DNA of 37,612 nt from Virgibacillus senegalensis (GTDB taxonomy: Bacteria > Bacillota > Bacilli > Bacillales > Amphibacillaceae), in the NCBI RefSeq assembly GCF_000821245.2, contig NZ_LN611424.1:621874-659485 (forward strand), given 5' to 3'. A program made the translations under genes and the position numbers. Shown here one piece after another: positions 1-7,106 of this stretch (the first letter of the stretch is position 1; every line of letters begins with the position of its first letter). The notes under the pieces are model-generated. The model saw only the letters and a list, made by a program, of their open reading frames with translations, was not told the origin of the DNA and made no database searches.

Positions 1-11
1 TAATTAATGGG

Positions 12-36
12 CACACCGAAGGTGTGACATTTTTTG
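12..36 (+). terminator. Hairpin with T-run upstream of istA
   Basis: CACACC and GGTGTG pair across a GAA loop, followed after two bases by ATTTTTT. It lies just upstream of istA and resembles an intrinsic terminator. It would insulate the transposase from read-through transcription entering from flanking DNA, a known strategy of insertion sequences. The role here is inferred. Confidence 0.5.
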
Positions 37-53
37 TATGGAGGTATTTTTAA

Positions 54-1603
54 ATGATTCATTATCGAAGGATATTGGAGTTACATGATGAGGGAATCAG
101 TCTAAGAGGTATTGCCGTAAGTACTGGTAACTCTCGTCAAAAGATAACAGAAATCATCCGATTAACGGAAAAGAAAGGCTTAGTCTGTCCGCTAGATGAA
201 GAAATGACGGATCAATGGATTGAGGAGTTTCTCTTTCCGGAGAAGACTATGGAGGGGTCTGGACGGCAGCCATTAAACTTTGATTATATTCATGAAGAAT
301 TAGCCAAACCTAATTTGACGCTATCCCTTCTACACCATGAATACGAAGTGGAGTGTCGAGCGAATCGTAAGATTCCTTACTCCTATCGAAGTTTCTTACG
401 TCACTACAGTAGATATGCGGATAAGTATAAAGCCACTTTACGCATTCGTAGAAAGCCAGGTGAAATTATGGAGGTGGATTGGGCAGGGTCTACATCCTTT
501 ATTATCGATAGAGACACTGCGAGAAAGTAAAAGCTTACGTTTTCGTTGCGACATTACCGTGCAGTCAATTATCTTATGCGGAAGCAACTTTATCAATGGA
601 TTTATCATCATGGGTTTCTGCACACAACCATGCCTTTAAGTATTTTGGTGGAACCACACAAATTCTTGTACCAGACAACCTTAAAGCGAGCGTGACAAAA
701 CATACGACACGTGAGTTAATCTTAAACCCTACTTATAGGGAAATGGCAGACTATTATAACACGGTGGTCATGCCTGGACGGGTTCGTACTCCGAAGGATA
801 AAGCAAGCGTTGAGGGTTCGGTAAATGTAATCTCTACCTGGATTATCGCGGCATTAAGAAATACACATTGCTTCAGTATTGATGAATTGAATGAAGAAGT
901 TTGGAAGAAATTAGCCGAATTCAATGAGCGTCCCTTTACTCGTAAAAAAGGATGCCGTCTTTCGGCATTCGAGGAAGAGGAGAAATTCGCACTTTCCCCT
1001 CTACCGTCCATTCCTTATAAAATATCTGAATGGAAAACAGCGAAAGTACGACCTGACTATCACATCTCTGTCGATAGTATGTTTTATTCAGTTCCATATG
1101 AATATATCAATCGAAAAGTCGAAGTGAAACAATCAGATACCCTCGTTGAAATCTATTTTAATCATATGCGGGTGGCATCCCATAAAAGATTATATGGGAA
1201 ATTCGGTCAATTATCTACAGTTCGTGATCATATGCCTGAAAATCATAAATTATTTGTAGACCAAACACCAGAAGCCGCCATTGAATGGGGGGAAAGTATC
1301 GGGTCTTCTACATTAAACATCGTTAAATGTATTCTAGACGCTTCTCAAACTGAAAAACTAGCACTACAATCGATATTCACTTTGAAAAAATCTGAGCGCC
1401 GTTATACAAAATATGAAATTGAACGGGCAAGTAAAATGATTATCTCCATGACCAAAAGGCCAACGGTTAAGGGGATTCAGACACTTCTAAAGAGCAATAA
1501 AAAGAATGATGCCGAGCAAGAGATGAAACGCAAAACAGAAACTAGCGAAACCAACTATGGCTTCACAAGAGGAGCTCGTTACTATGGGGGAATAGACAAA
1601 TGA
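54..1603 (+). pseudogene. istA: IS21-family transposase IstA, broken by a -1 frameshift
   Basis: IstA is the DDE recombinase of IS21-type elements. The first 158 codons (54-530) carry an N-terminal helix-turn-helix-like region and the first catalytic Asp in VDWAG (D142). Reading then hits TAA. The other frame continues in family sequence to 1603, with the second Asp in VPDNLK and the Glu in ASVEG. Restoring one G in the run GACACTGCGAGAAAGT near 516-520 joins the two frames and gives about 516 residues, the usual IstA length. The ribosome site is GGAGG at about 41-45. No slippery heptamer is evident, so I read this as a decay mutation rather than programmed frameshifting. A sequencing error is the alternative. 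Confidence 0.85.
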
Positions 1604-2355
1604 TGAATGACCAAACATTAACTAAATTACACGAAATGAAATTAAGTGGAATGGCAGAGGCTTATAAAGAACAAGCATTAAACAAGGAGTTTCAAAAGAT
1701 GAGCTTTGAGGAACGTTTTTCTTTACTCGTGGATTTAGAGTATTCCCGTCGAAAGAGTAATAAGCTCCAACGCCTGATACAATCAGCGACCTTCTTAAAC
1801 CCGAATGCCTGTGTCGAGGATGTAGAATATCATCAAGATAGAAAACTAGATAAAGACTTGATATTAAAATTAGCCAGTTGCATCTATATACAAGACGGTC
1901 ACAATATTATTTTGAAAGGAGCCACTGGTGCAGGAAAATCATATTTAGCAAGTGCATTGGGGGTATCTGCTTGCCGTCAATTTTATAAGGTGAAATACAT
2001 TCGTCTCCCAGAGCTTCTAGATGAGTTGTCACTCGCCAAATTAGCTGCGGACGGAAGTTACCGGAAATGCATCAAAAAATACACAAAGGTTGATTTACTT
2101 ATACTTGATGAATGGCTATTAACGGATTTAACATCTGACGAAGCAGCTATCCTTCTGGAAATAACAGAAGCACGTCACAAAGTAGCTTCAACAATCTTTT
2201 GTTCACAAATCGATCCGGATGGCTGGCACTTTAAATTAGGTAATGAGACCATTGCGGAGGCTATTTTAGATCGTATTATCCATGACTCCTATCAAATACT
2301 AATAGATGGAGAAGTTTCTATGCGTGAACGTCATGGGCTAAGTGTGGAAATCTGA
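1600..2355 (+). CDS. istB: IS21-family helper ATPase IstB
   Basis: 251-residue AAA+ ATPase related to DnaC, which assembles on DNA and recruits and regulates IstA during target capture. Walker A is GATGAGKS at residues 107-114 and Walker B is LLILDE ending at D170-E171. The N-terminal helical region (about 1-60) is the usual IstA-contact part. The ATGA overlap with istA (1600-1603) implies translational coupling. The protein is full length with no frameshift, so it could still act in trans for a related element even though its partner istA is broken. Family assignment is secure. Confidence 0.93.
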   Translation: MMNDQTLTKLHEMKLSGMAEAYKEQALNKEFQKMSFEERFSLLVDLEYSRRKSNKLQRLIQSATFLNPNACVEDVEYHQDRKLDKDLILKLASCIYIQDGHNIILKGATGAGKSYLASALGVSACRQFYKVKYIRLPELLDELSLAKLAADGSYRKCIKKYTKVDLLILDEWLLTDLTSDEAAILLEITEARHKVASTIFCSQIDPDGWHFKLGNETIAEAILDRIIHDSYQILIDGEVSMRERHGLSVEI

Positions 2356-2356
2356 T

Positions 2357-2569
2357 ATGAGTATTATGACAGAAAAGATTTTAAAAGAGACAGAGGAATA
2401 CTATTTTTATACAGGGTATAAGAACTGGTATCCATTCCCCAATGATCTAAAAACAAAGCTACTGGACATTTTCGGGAAGGAACCATTTCCCTATGAATGG
2501 ACAGAACAGGACATTTATGAGGGTTCAAGAAAAATAATCCTAGAGTATTTTAAGAATACTTCACATTAA
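2357..2569 (+). CDS. Small IS21-associated protein of unknown function
   Basis: 70 residues starting MSIMTEKILKETEEYYFYTG. An in-frame ATG lies 15 nt further upstream at 2342, but I chose the ATG at 2357 because it begins one base after the istB stop, an arrangement consistent with coupled translation. The composition is rich in aromatic and acidic residues (YYFYTGYKNWYPFP, FPYEW) and shows no motif I recognise. It ends just before a hairpin and the intron insertion point. Position and orientation make it the third gene of the IS operon, probably an accessory passenger. Function unknown. Confidence 0.6.
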   Translation: MSIMTEKILKETEEYYFYTGYKNWYPFPNDLKTKLLDIFGKEPFPYEWTEQDIYEGSRKIILEYFKNTSH

Positions 2570-2577
2570 AAAAGCAA

Positions 2578-2605
2578 AAACCCTACGGGTTATTATACTA
2601 GTAGC
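2578..2605 (+). terminator. Weak hairpin after the IS genes, 5' exon of the intron
   Basis: AACCC (2579-2583) pairs with GGGTT (2587-2591) over a TAC loop right after the last IS gene. In addition AAACCCTAC (2578-2586) is the exact complement of GTAGGGTTT (4573-4581) on the far side of the intron, so the two arms are only 23 nt apart in the uninterrupted IS. The intron therefore appears to have entered the loop of a terminator-like palindrome. Confidence 0.45.
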
Positions 2606-3134
2606 GTGCCCAGCACGCTATTAATTGCTTACTGGTGAAAGTCCAGTCTGAGTAAGTGCCAAGACGCTCAGTAGCTGACAGGCGACTGGTGGAGAAATCC
2701 TAAGGTTGAAGCCCTGTGACAAAGTAACTCCTTTCGGAGTGCGAGCAACTTAACAGGTTGTAACATGAAGTGAATCTTGCAGCCTCGTCAATTAAACCCC
2801 TCTTCGGAGGAACAAGGGAAGTCGAGCCTCTTGCTTATGGGCGAAGACCATGGAAAGTGTGTAGAACTTGGAATGCAGCACTGAAGGATCCCTCGGGGTA
2901 TGGAGAGCGACATGTTAAGACAGTAATTAATGGAACTGGGGATACCCTCCTCGGTCACTTCGAAAGAAGTAAAACAGATACCTATAAGCTGTCGGTGAAA
3001 TGGTTGATGGACTGAGAGAGAGTCGGAGGGGGTCATAGTACCAATGATGACAAGGACAACACAACATTGTCTAGGGAAGGACGGCACAAGCCAATACCCT
3101 ACTTCGTTCCTATGTTCAAAGGAGGTAAGAGTCA

Positions 3135-4433
3135 GTGAATGCCAAGAAAATGGCTAACTACGCCAGTAATGCAAAAGCTCAAGAACTCTGGAAAACATTA
3201 TACCTTTGTGCCAAGGAAAGTGATACTCGTCGGTTTCATGCACTATATGATAAGATTTATCGCCCGGATATCTTGTGGGATGCATGGCAACGCGTGAAAC
3301 GGAGAAAAGGAAGTGGAGGCGTAGATGAACAGACGCTGGAAGATATCATGGCTTATGGAGAGAAGAACTTTCTCAATGAGCTCTACTTGGAGTTGAAAGA
3401 TAAGAAATATCATCCACAGCCGGTTCTTCGAACCTACATTCCAAAGGGTGATGGGAAGAAACAAAGACCGTTGGGAATCCCGACAATCAAGGACCGAGTA
3501 GTTCAAATGGCAACGAAGCTGGTGATTGAACCCATATTTGAGGCGGACTTCCAGGAATGTTCTATGGCTTTCGTCCAAAACGAAATGCGCACCAAGCTAT
3601 CGCTAAAATACGTAAAGAGAGTAAGAAATCCTATTGGGTATTGGACGTCGATATCCAAGGTTTCTTTGACAATATCAATCAGGATAAGTTAATGAAACTT
3701 CTTGAACAGCGTATTAGCGATAGAAGAGTGCTAAAACTTATTCGGAAATGGCTGAAAGCTGGAATTATGGAGGAAGGAAAGCTCAGAAACTCCATAACTG
3801 GTACACCGCAAGGTGGAGTTATCTCGCCACTTCTGGCGAACATCTATTTGAATACAATGGACAGGTTATGGGAAAAGAAGTTCAGTCATTTAGGTAAACT
3901 TATTCGTTATGCGGAACTTTGTGGTTATCTGCAAGAGGAAACAACAGGCACTGGAAAGTGCGCAAGTAATAAAGGCCATTATGAATAAACTCGACCTTAC
4001 CATTCACAAGGAGAAATCGAGATTAGTGAATATATGGGATGACCAAGATGGATTTGATTTTCTTGGATTACATCACCGGAAATTTCCAGTCCGCAAGAAA
4101 GGTGGGCGTACATTCTATATCATGAATCACGTACCATCAAAGAAGGCCATGAAAAAGATGCGGACTAAAATCAAGGAATACACCGAACCACGCCATAAAT
4201 TATATATGGATATTCGTGATTTAGTGAAAGGATTGAACCGCAGACTTCAAGGTTTTAAGAACTATTATCAATTGTCCCCGATGGGAAAGAAGTGGTTAAA
4301 TCGCATCGACTGGTATGTATTAACTCGTCTTAATCTGTTTAATAACAAGAAAAGGAATAGACGGAATAAACATGCCAAATTCCAAGATACTGCAGAAGAA
4401 GTTAAATACTTATTAGTGAAGTTGGCGAGTTAA
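3135..4433 (+). pseudogene. ltrA: Group II intron reverse transcriptase/maturase, two frameshifts
   Basis: The family sequence starts at a GTG with AAAGGAGG ten bases upstream and ends at 4433, about 430 residues in all. The first segment carries RT motifs to EPIFEADFQEC. One base (a T in TGTTCTATGGC near 3560) is missing, after which the other frame resumes with YGFRPKRNAHQAI and continues through VLDVDIQGFFDN and GTPQGGVISPLLANIYL. At about 3914 two bases are missing, exactly where family members have the catalytic YADD (GCGGAACTTTG instead of a GATGAC-containing codon pair). The remaining frame gives FVVICKRKQQALESAQVI and the maturase domain (GLNRRLQGFKNYY). The protein should be inactive. 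Splicing could still be rescued in trans by a related maturase. Confidence 0.88.
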
Positions 4434-4465
4434 CACCGTAAAGCCAAAGGAAGAAGAACGTCGGA

Positions 4466-4498
4466 AAGCCGTATGAGGGAAAACTTCACGTACGGTTT
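4466..4498 (+). ncRNA. Group II intron domain V
   Basis: AAGCCGTATGAGGG...CTTCACGTACGGTTT folds into the conserved domain V hairpin with the catalytic AGC triad in the 5' strand and a GAAA-like tetraloop. It is the best conserved part of the intron and appears intact, so the ribozyme core may still be functional although the maturase is not. Confidence 0.85.
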
Positions 4499-4590
4499 GA
4501 TGAGGGGGAGCTGAAAGTAAAGAAGATAGCCGAAAGGCTACCTTCTAGAAATCAGTTCTCTACTCTACATCTGTAGGGTTTATATTAGGT

Positions 4591-4673
4591 TGGTAAATGT
4601 ATTGGCACTGTGTGGTAAATTCACTGGCGAACACTGGTAAAAAACTTGGCAAGGGTGGTAAAATCGTGTGGCC
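4591..4673 (+). repeat. Four phased direct repeats at the IS21 right end
   Basis: Copies start at 4591, 4613, 4635 and 4656 with consensus TGGTAAA-N5/6-TGGC. The period is 22, 22 and 21 bp, two helical turns, so all copies face the same side of the DNA. Multiple repeated transposase sites at both ends are characteristic of IS21. The intron lies just inside this array, so the terminal sites are unbroken. Confidence 0.75.
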
Positions 4674-4718
4674 GTAATCAGTACTCCTTCTCCTTAGCAG
4701 GATGAGGTTTAAAACAAG

Positions 4719-4753
4719 CCCATTACCTTAAGTGGTAGTGGGTATTTTTTTAT
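4719..4753 (+). terminator. Intrinsic terminator beyond the IS
   Basis: CCCATTACC (4719-4727) pairs with GGTAGTGGG (4734-4742) with one G-T wobble, followed by TATTTTTTTAT. It lies just outside the inferred IS right end and probably belonged to the gene disrupted or displaced by the IS. It also has a weaker T-run on the other strand. Confidence 0.6.
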
Positions 4754-4860
4754 GCAATTCTATATATAAATTTTTATCCATTCAGCTCCACGGCGTTCAT
4801 GCCCATACTCATCGTATTCTGGAATACCATTACACAATGGAGTCGTGGTGTGAACTACCT
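4754..4860 (-). other. Possible gene-end remnant between two terminators
   Basis: On the minus strand 4858-4763 reads as 32 open codons ending in TAG at 4762-4760, with protein-like sequence such as NGIPEYDEYGHERRGAEW. There is no start codon or ribosome site, and the terminator at 4719-4753 lies just downstream in that orientation. This may be the tail of a lost gene, or chance. I do not recognise a family. Confidence 0.2.
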
Positions 4861-4927
4861 ATAAGCCGGACATGGATCGCCCTGCAAATAATGCAGTTGG
4901 GTGTTCTGTGTCCGGCTTATTTTTTTG
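4861..4927 (+). terminator. Strong terminator with branched loop
   Basis: ATAAGCCGGACA (4861-4872) pairs perfectly with TGTCCGGCTTAT (4909-4920), followed by TTTTTT. The 36-nt loop contains a second hairpin, CTGCA/TGCAG (4882-4896). No gene ends just upstream on the plus strand, so this could close a short noncoding transcript or the remains of an interrupted gene. Confidence 0.65.
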
Positions 4928-4975
4928 TTTCTTTTTTCCCTACGGCTCCTTGCCGGGCCATAGGAGGAAAAGAGA

Positions 4976-5035
4976 ATGAGCGAGTTTTTTGTCAAAGTCG
5001 GCAAGAAGCAGGCTGATGACTTACCTTACATCTAA
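4976..5035 (+). CDS. Possible 19-residue small protein or truncated gene start
   Basis: MSEFFVKVGKKQADDLPYI preceded by TAGGAGGAAAAGAGA, a near-ideal ribosome site at good spacing. It lies between a strong terminator and the promoter of the LCP gene. No promoter is obvious. It could be a genuine small protein, a leader peptide, or the 5' end of a gene whose remainder has been lost. No family recognised. Confidence 0.35.
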   Translation: MSEFFVKVGKKQADDLPYI

Positions 5036-5155
5036 TGATTTTATAAAGTAATTTAGTGATTTAATAATGATTGACCTGCTGAAAATTAATAAAATTTGAG
5101 TTGGAAAAGTTTCACTTTTTGGAAAATAAGTTCTTAAACTATCCTTGATTTTTGA

Positions 5156-5161
5156 TATAAT
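5156..5161 (+). promoter_or_regulatory. -10 box of the LCP gene promoter
   Basis: Perfect TATAAT 57 bp before the chosen start. The -35 region at about 5133-5138 is weak. Transcription would start near 5168, leaving a leader of roughly 50 nt, which argues against the earlier ATG at 5170 as the real start. Confidence 0.5.
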
Positions 5162-5217
5162 GTAAATACATGACACAAAAAATCAGATTTTGTACTTTAG
5201 AAAAAAGGAAGGTTTTT

Positions 5218-6135
5218 ATGCGCTCAACAAATAATAAGAAATCCAAAAAGCTATGGTTTAAGATACTCTTGTCTGTTGTTTTATTCCTTGTTGTAGGTTC
5301 AGGTGCTTTCGCCTATTCCATTTACCACAAAACGAAGCAAACCGTCGCAAACAAAATAACCCACCCGGTTAGTTCCATCGATACATCAGTCGGCAAAAAG
5401 AAAGTAAAAGATCAAGAACCTTTAAACATATTACTCTTGGGTGTAGACGAAAGAGAAAATGATGTTGGCCGTTCAGACGCAATGATGGTCCTTTCCTTAA
5501 ATCCAAAACAAGACAGTATGCAGCTTATCAGTATTCCGAGAGATACGCGGACAGAGATCGTAGGAAAAGGAACGCAAGACAAAATCAACCATGCCTATGC
5601 TTTTGGTGGCGTCGATATGTCGGTCAATACAGTAGAGCAATTTCTTGATATCGATTTGGACTACTATGTCCGTTTAAACATGGAAGGGCTGACAGAATTG
5701 GTTGGTGCAGTTGGGGGCGTCACTGTTAATAATGAAATCGAGTTTTCAAGTGGTGGCTATGACTTCCCGCTTGGAGAGATTCGACTAAGCCAAGACGAAA
5801 CACTAAACTATGTCAGAATGCGGAAACAGGATCCAAACGGTGATTTTGGGCGTAACGAACGCCAACGCAAGGTAATTCAAGGCATTATCGATAAAGGGGC
5901 TTCCGTTGGTTCGGTTGGCAAGATTGACGATATCGTCCAGGTATTAGGCAACAACATGGCAAGCAACATGGACTTTGATGATATGCAAAACCTGCTGTTG
6001 AACTATCGAAATACCAGGAAAAATATTACGACGTATCAGATGCAGGGATCCGGAACAAAAATCGATGGGATTTACTATTACCTCATCGATGAAGAGGAAA
6101 CGGCTAAGGTGCGCGATATGATAACTTCTAAATAA
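5218..6135 (+). CDS. LytR-CpsA-Psr (LCP) family cell-wall glycopolymer ligase
   Basis: LCP proteins attach wall teichoic acid or other anionic polymers from undecaprenyl carriers to peptidoglycan outside the membrane. This 305-residue protein has a short basic N-terminus, one membrane anchor (about residues 13-33) and an extracellular LCP domain with LNILLLGVDE, RSDAMMVLSLN, SIPRDTR, KINHAYAFGG and a late FGRNERQRKVI motif; the conserved Arg and Asp residues that bind the lipid phosphates are present. The start at 5218 has AAGGAAGG at proper spacing; a 16-residue longer version from 5170 has no ribosome site. It is a single-gene unit with its own promoter and terminator. Subtype (TagU/TagT/TagV) cannot be set from this. 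Confidence 0.93.
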   Translation: MRSTNNKKSKKLWFKILLSVVLFLVVGSGAFAYSIYHKTKQTVANKITHPVSSIDTSVGKKKVKDQEPLNILLLGVDERENDVGRSDAMMVLSLNPKQDSMQLISIPRDTRTEIVGKGTQDKINHAYAFGGVDMSVNTVEQFLDIDLDYYVRLNMEGLTELVGAVGGVTVNNEIEFSSGGYDFPLGEIRLSQDETLNYVRMRKQDPNGDFGRNERQRKVIQGIIDKGASVGSVGKIDDIVQVLGNNMASNMDFDDMQNLLLNYRNTRKNITTYQMQGSGTKIDGIYYYLIDEEETAKVRDMITSK

Positions 6136-6154
6136 TGGATAATGTAAATATATG

Positions 6155-6195
6155 AAGCCGTTTAGCATATTTCAATCCGCTGAACGGCTTTTTTT
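6155..6195 (+). terminator. Terminator of the LCP gene
   Basis: AAGCCGTTTAGC pairs with GCTGAACGGCTT (one wobble), followed by a T-run. It lies between convergent genes and could serve the AraC gene on the other strand less well, having no strong T-run there. Confidence 0.8.
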
Positions 6196-6212
6196 ATGCT
6201 CATAAACTAGTT

Positions 6213-6995
6213 TCACACCTCATTCATCTCCCTGAACTTCGAAGGCGACACCCCAACTCTCTCAGAAAACCTTCGTGAGAAATAGAAACCATTATTATAA
6301 CCGCACTGTTCTGCTATGTGCTCTACCGTATCATTTGTTTCTAATAACAGCTTTTTTGCCTGTTGGATTCGTAGATTTGTAATATATCCCCCGGGAGTGA
6401 TTCCTTGATAAGCGTGAAATCTTCTTGTGAATTGGACTGGGCTCCATCCATACTCTTGTGCCACCTGCTTTACTTGTAAGTTTTTGTGGAAAGCATGTTG
6501 ATCGATATAGTTTTTTGCATCCGCAATGAGAGAATTCTTCTTACTATGCACCATATGATCGGTATCCGTGTTCTTCTCCATAAAATAAAGCATCCAGATA
6601 TCTGTCAGAAGATGGCTTTTCCAATTATTGTGTATTGGGTTATCTTCTAAAGCTGCATACCTGAAATGGGTATACGTGGAGTCAAGACGTTGGCGGTCTT
6701 TTATTGTGTATTTGCCAACGGATAGGGAGGTCTCCAGCCACTTATCATTGCATTCAAAACGCAGAAAATGGAAGGAAACTGGTGTTACTACTTCACGCTT
6801 GAATACAGTGCCAGGGGGACAGAGAATGACATCGCCATAGGTTGCTCCTCCTTCTTCCTCTTCCATTTTGTAAAAAATGGTTCCATCTTCAATCGCGAAA
6901 GCTACCCATTCTTCGTAAACATCTTCAGAAAGCTGAAACGCCTGTTTTTCCCTCCAATAGGTATGCTGCAGGATATTGGTCAAAGTATCACTCAT
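6213..6995 (-). CDS. AraC-family transcriptional regulator with cupin-like sensor domain
   Basis: 260 residues. The N-terminal ~130 residues look like an AraC-type cupin ligand pocket (GDVILCPPGTVFKREV). The C-terminal ~100 residues hold two helix-turn-helix motifs: NLQVKQVAQEYGWSPVQFTRRF and the signature TVEHIAEQCGYNNGFYFSRRF. The ATG at 6995 has GGAGAGGG upstream. The gene is divergent from the FAD oxidoreductase with a 111-bp shared intergenic region, so the likely target is that operon, with a sugar or sugar derivative as ligand (inference). It is distinct from the YesN-type regulator further on, so this island has two AraC-type regulators. Confidence 0.9.
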   Translation of the reverse strand: MSDTLTNILQHTYWREKQAFQLSEDVYEEWVAFAIEDGTIFYKMEEEEGGATYGDVILCPPGTVFKREVVTPVSFHFLRFECNDKWLETSLSVGKYTIKDRQRLDSTYTHFRYAALEDNPIHNNWKSHLLTDIWMLYFMEKNTDTDHMVHSKKNSLIADAKNYIDQHAFHKNLQVKQVAQEYGWSPVQFTRRFHAYQGITPGGYITNLRIQQAKKLLLETNDTVEHIAEQCGYNNGFYFSRRFSERVGVSPSKFREMNEV

Positions 6996-7106
6996 GAGTT
7001 TCCCTCTCCAAAATGAAATTTTCTATATATTCATGATAAATAAGTGCATGTGAAAAGTAAATAGAAAGGAGTATGATGAAATAAAATATATATAAGAGGT
7101 GAGTGG

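Larger units (their letters stand above)
2606..4568 (+). mobile_element. Group II intron (ribozyme plus reverse transcriptase ORF)
   Basis: The 5' end reads GTGCCCAGCACGC, fitting the GUGYG-type 5' boundary of group II introns. Some 500 nt of noncoding, highly base-paired sequence follows (domains I-III), then a reverse transcriptase/maturase gene in domain IV, a clear domain V at 4466-4498 and a domain VI stem (GGGGAGCTG near 4505 with CAGTTCTCT near 4553). The 3' end is placed at about 4568 (CTCTAC). Length about 1.96 kb. The encoded protein has no recognisable endonuclease domain after the maturase region. The host site is inside the IS21 element, downstream of its genes. Boundaries are good to a few bases only. 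Confidence 0.85.
1..4680 (+). mobile_element. IS21-family insertion sequence, left end outside window, split by a group II intron
   Basis: The element carries istA (transposase, frameshifted), istB (AAA+ helper ATPase) overlapping by 4 nt, a small third gene, and right-end sequence with four phased direct repeats. IS21-family elements typically carry multiple terminal repeats as transposase-binding sites and end in CA; a CA dinucleotide closes the repeat block at 4680, which I take as the probable right tip. The left terminal repeats must lie upstream of base 1. A group II intron occupies about 2606-4568, between the last IS gene and the right-end repeats. The istA frameshift makes autonomous transposition unlikely. 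Exact ends are inferred and would need the left end or an empty site. Confidence 0.8.

Noticed and set aside
2770-3015. 81-codon open frame in the intron
   Set aside because: It lies in the noncoding ribozyme part (domains I-III), has no ribosome site or family-like sequence, and its base pairing is explained by the intron RNA.
4732-5016. 94-codon frame starting in the terminator
   Set aside because: It runs through two terminators and T-runs, has a low-complexity translation and no plausible ribosome site.
5170-5217. Upstream ATG extension of the LCP gene
   Set aside because: It would start about 2 nt after the predicted transcription start and lacks a ribosome site; the ATG at 5218 has one.
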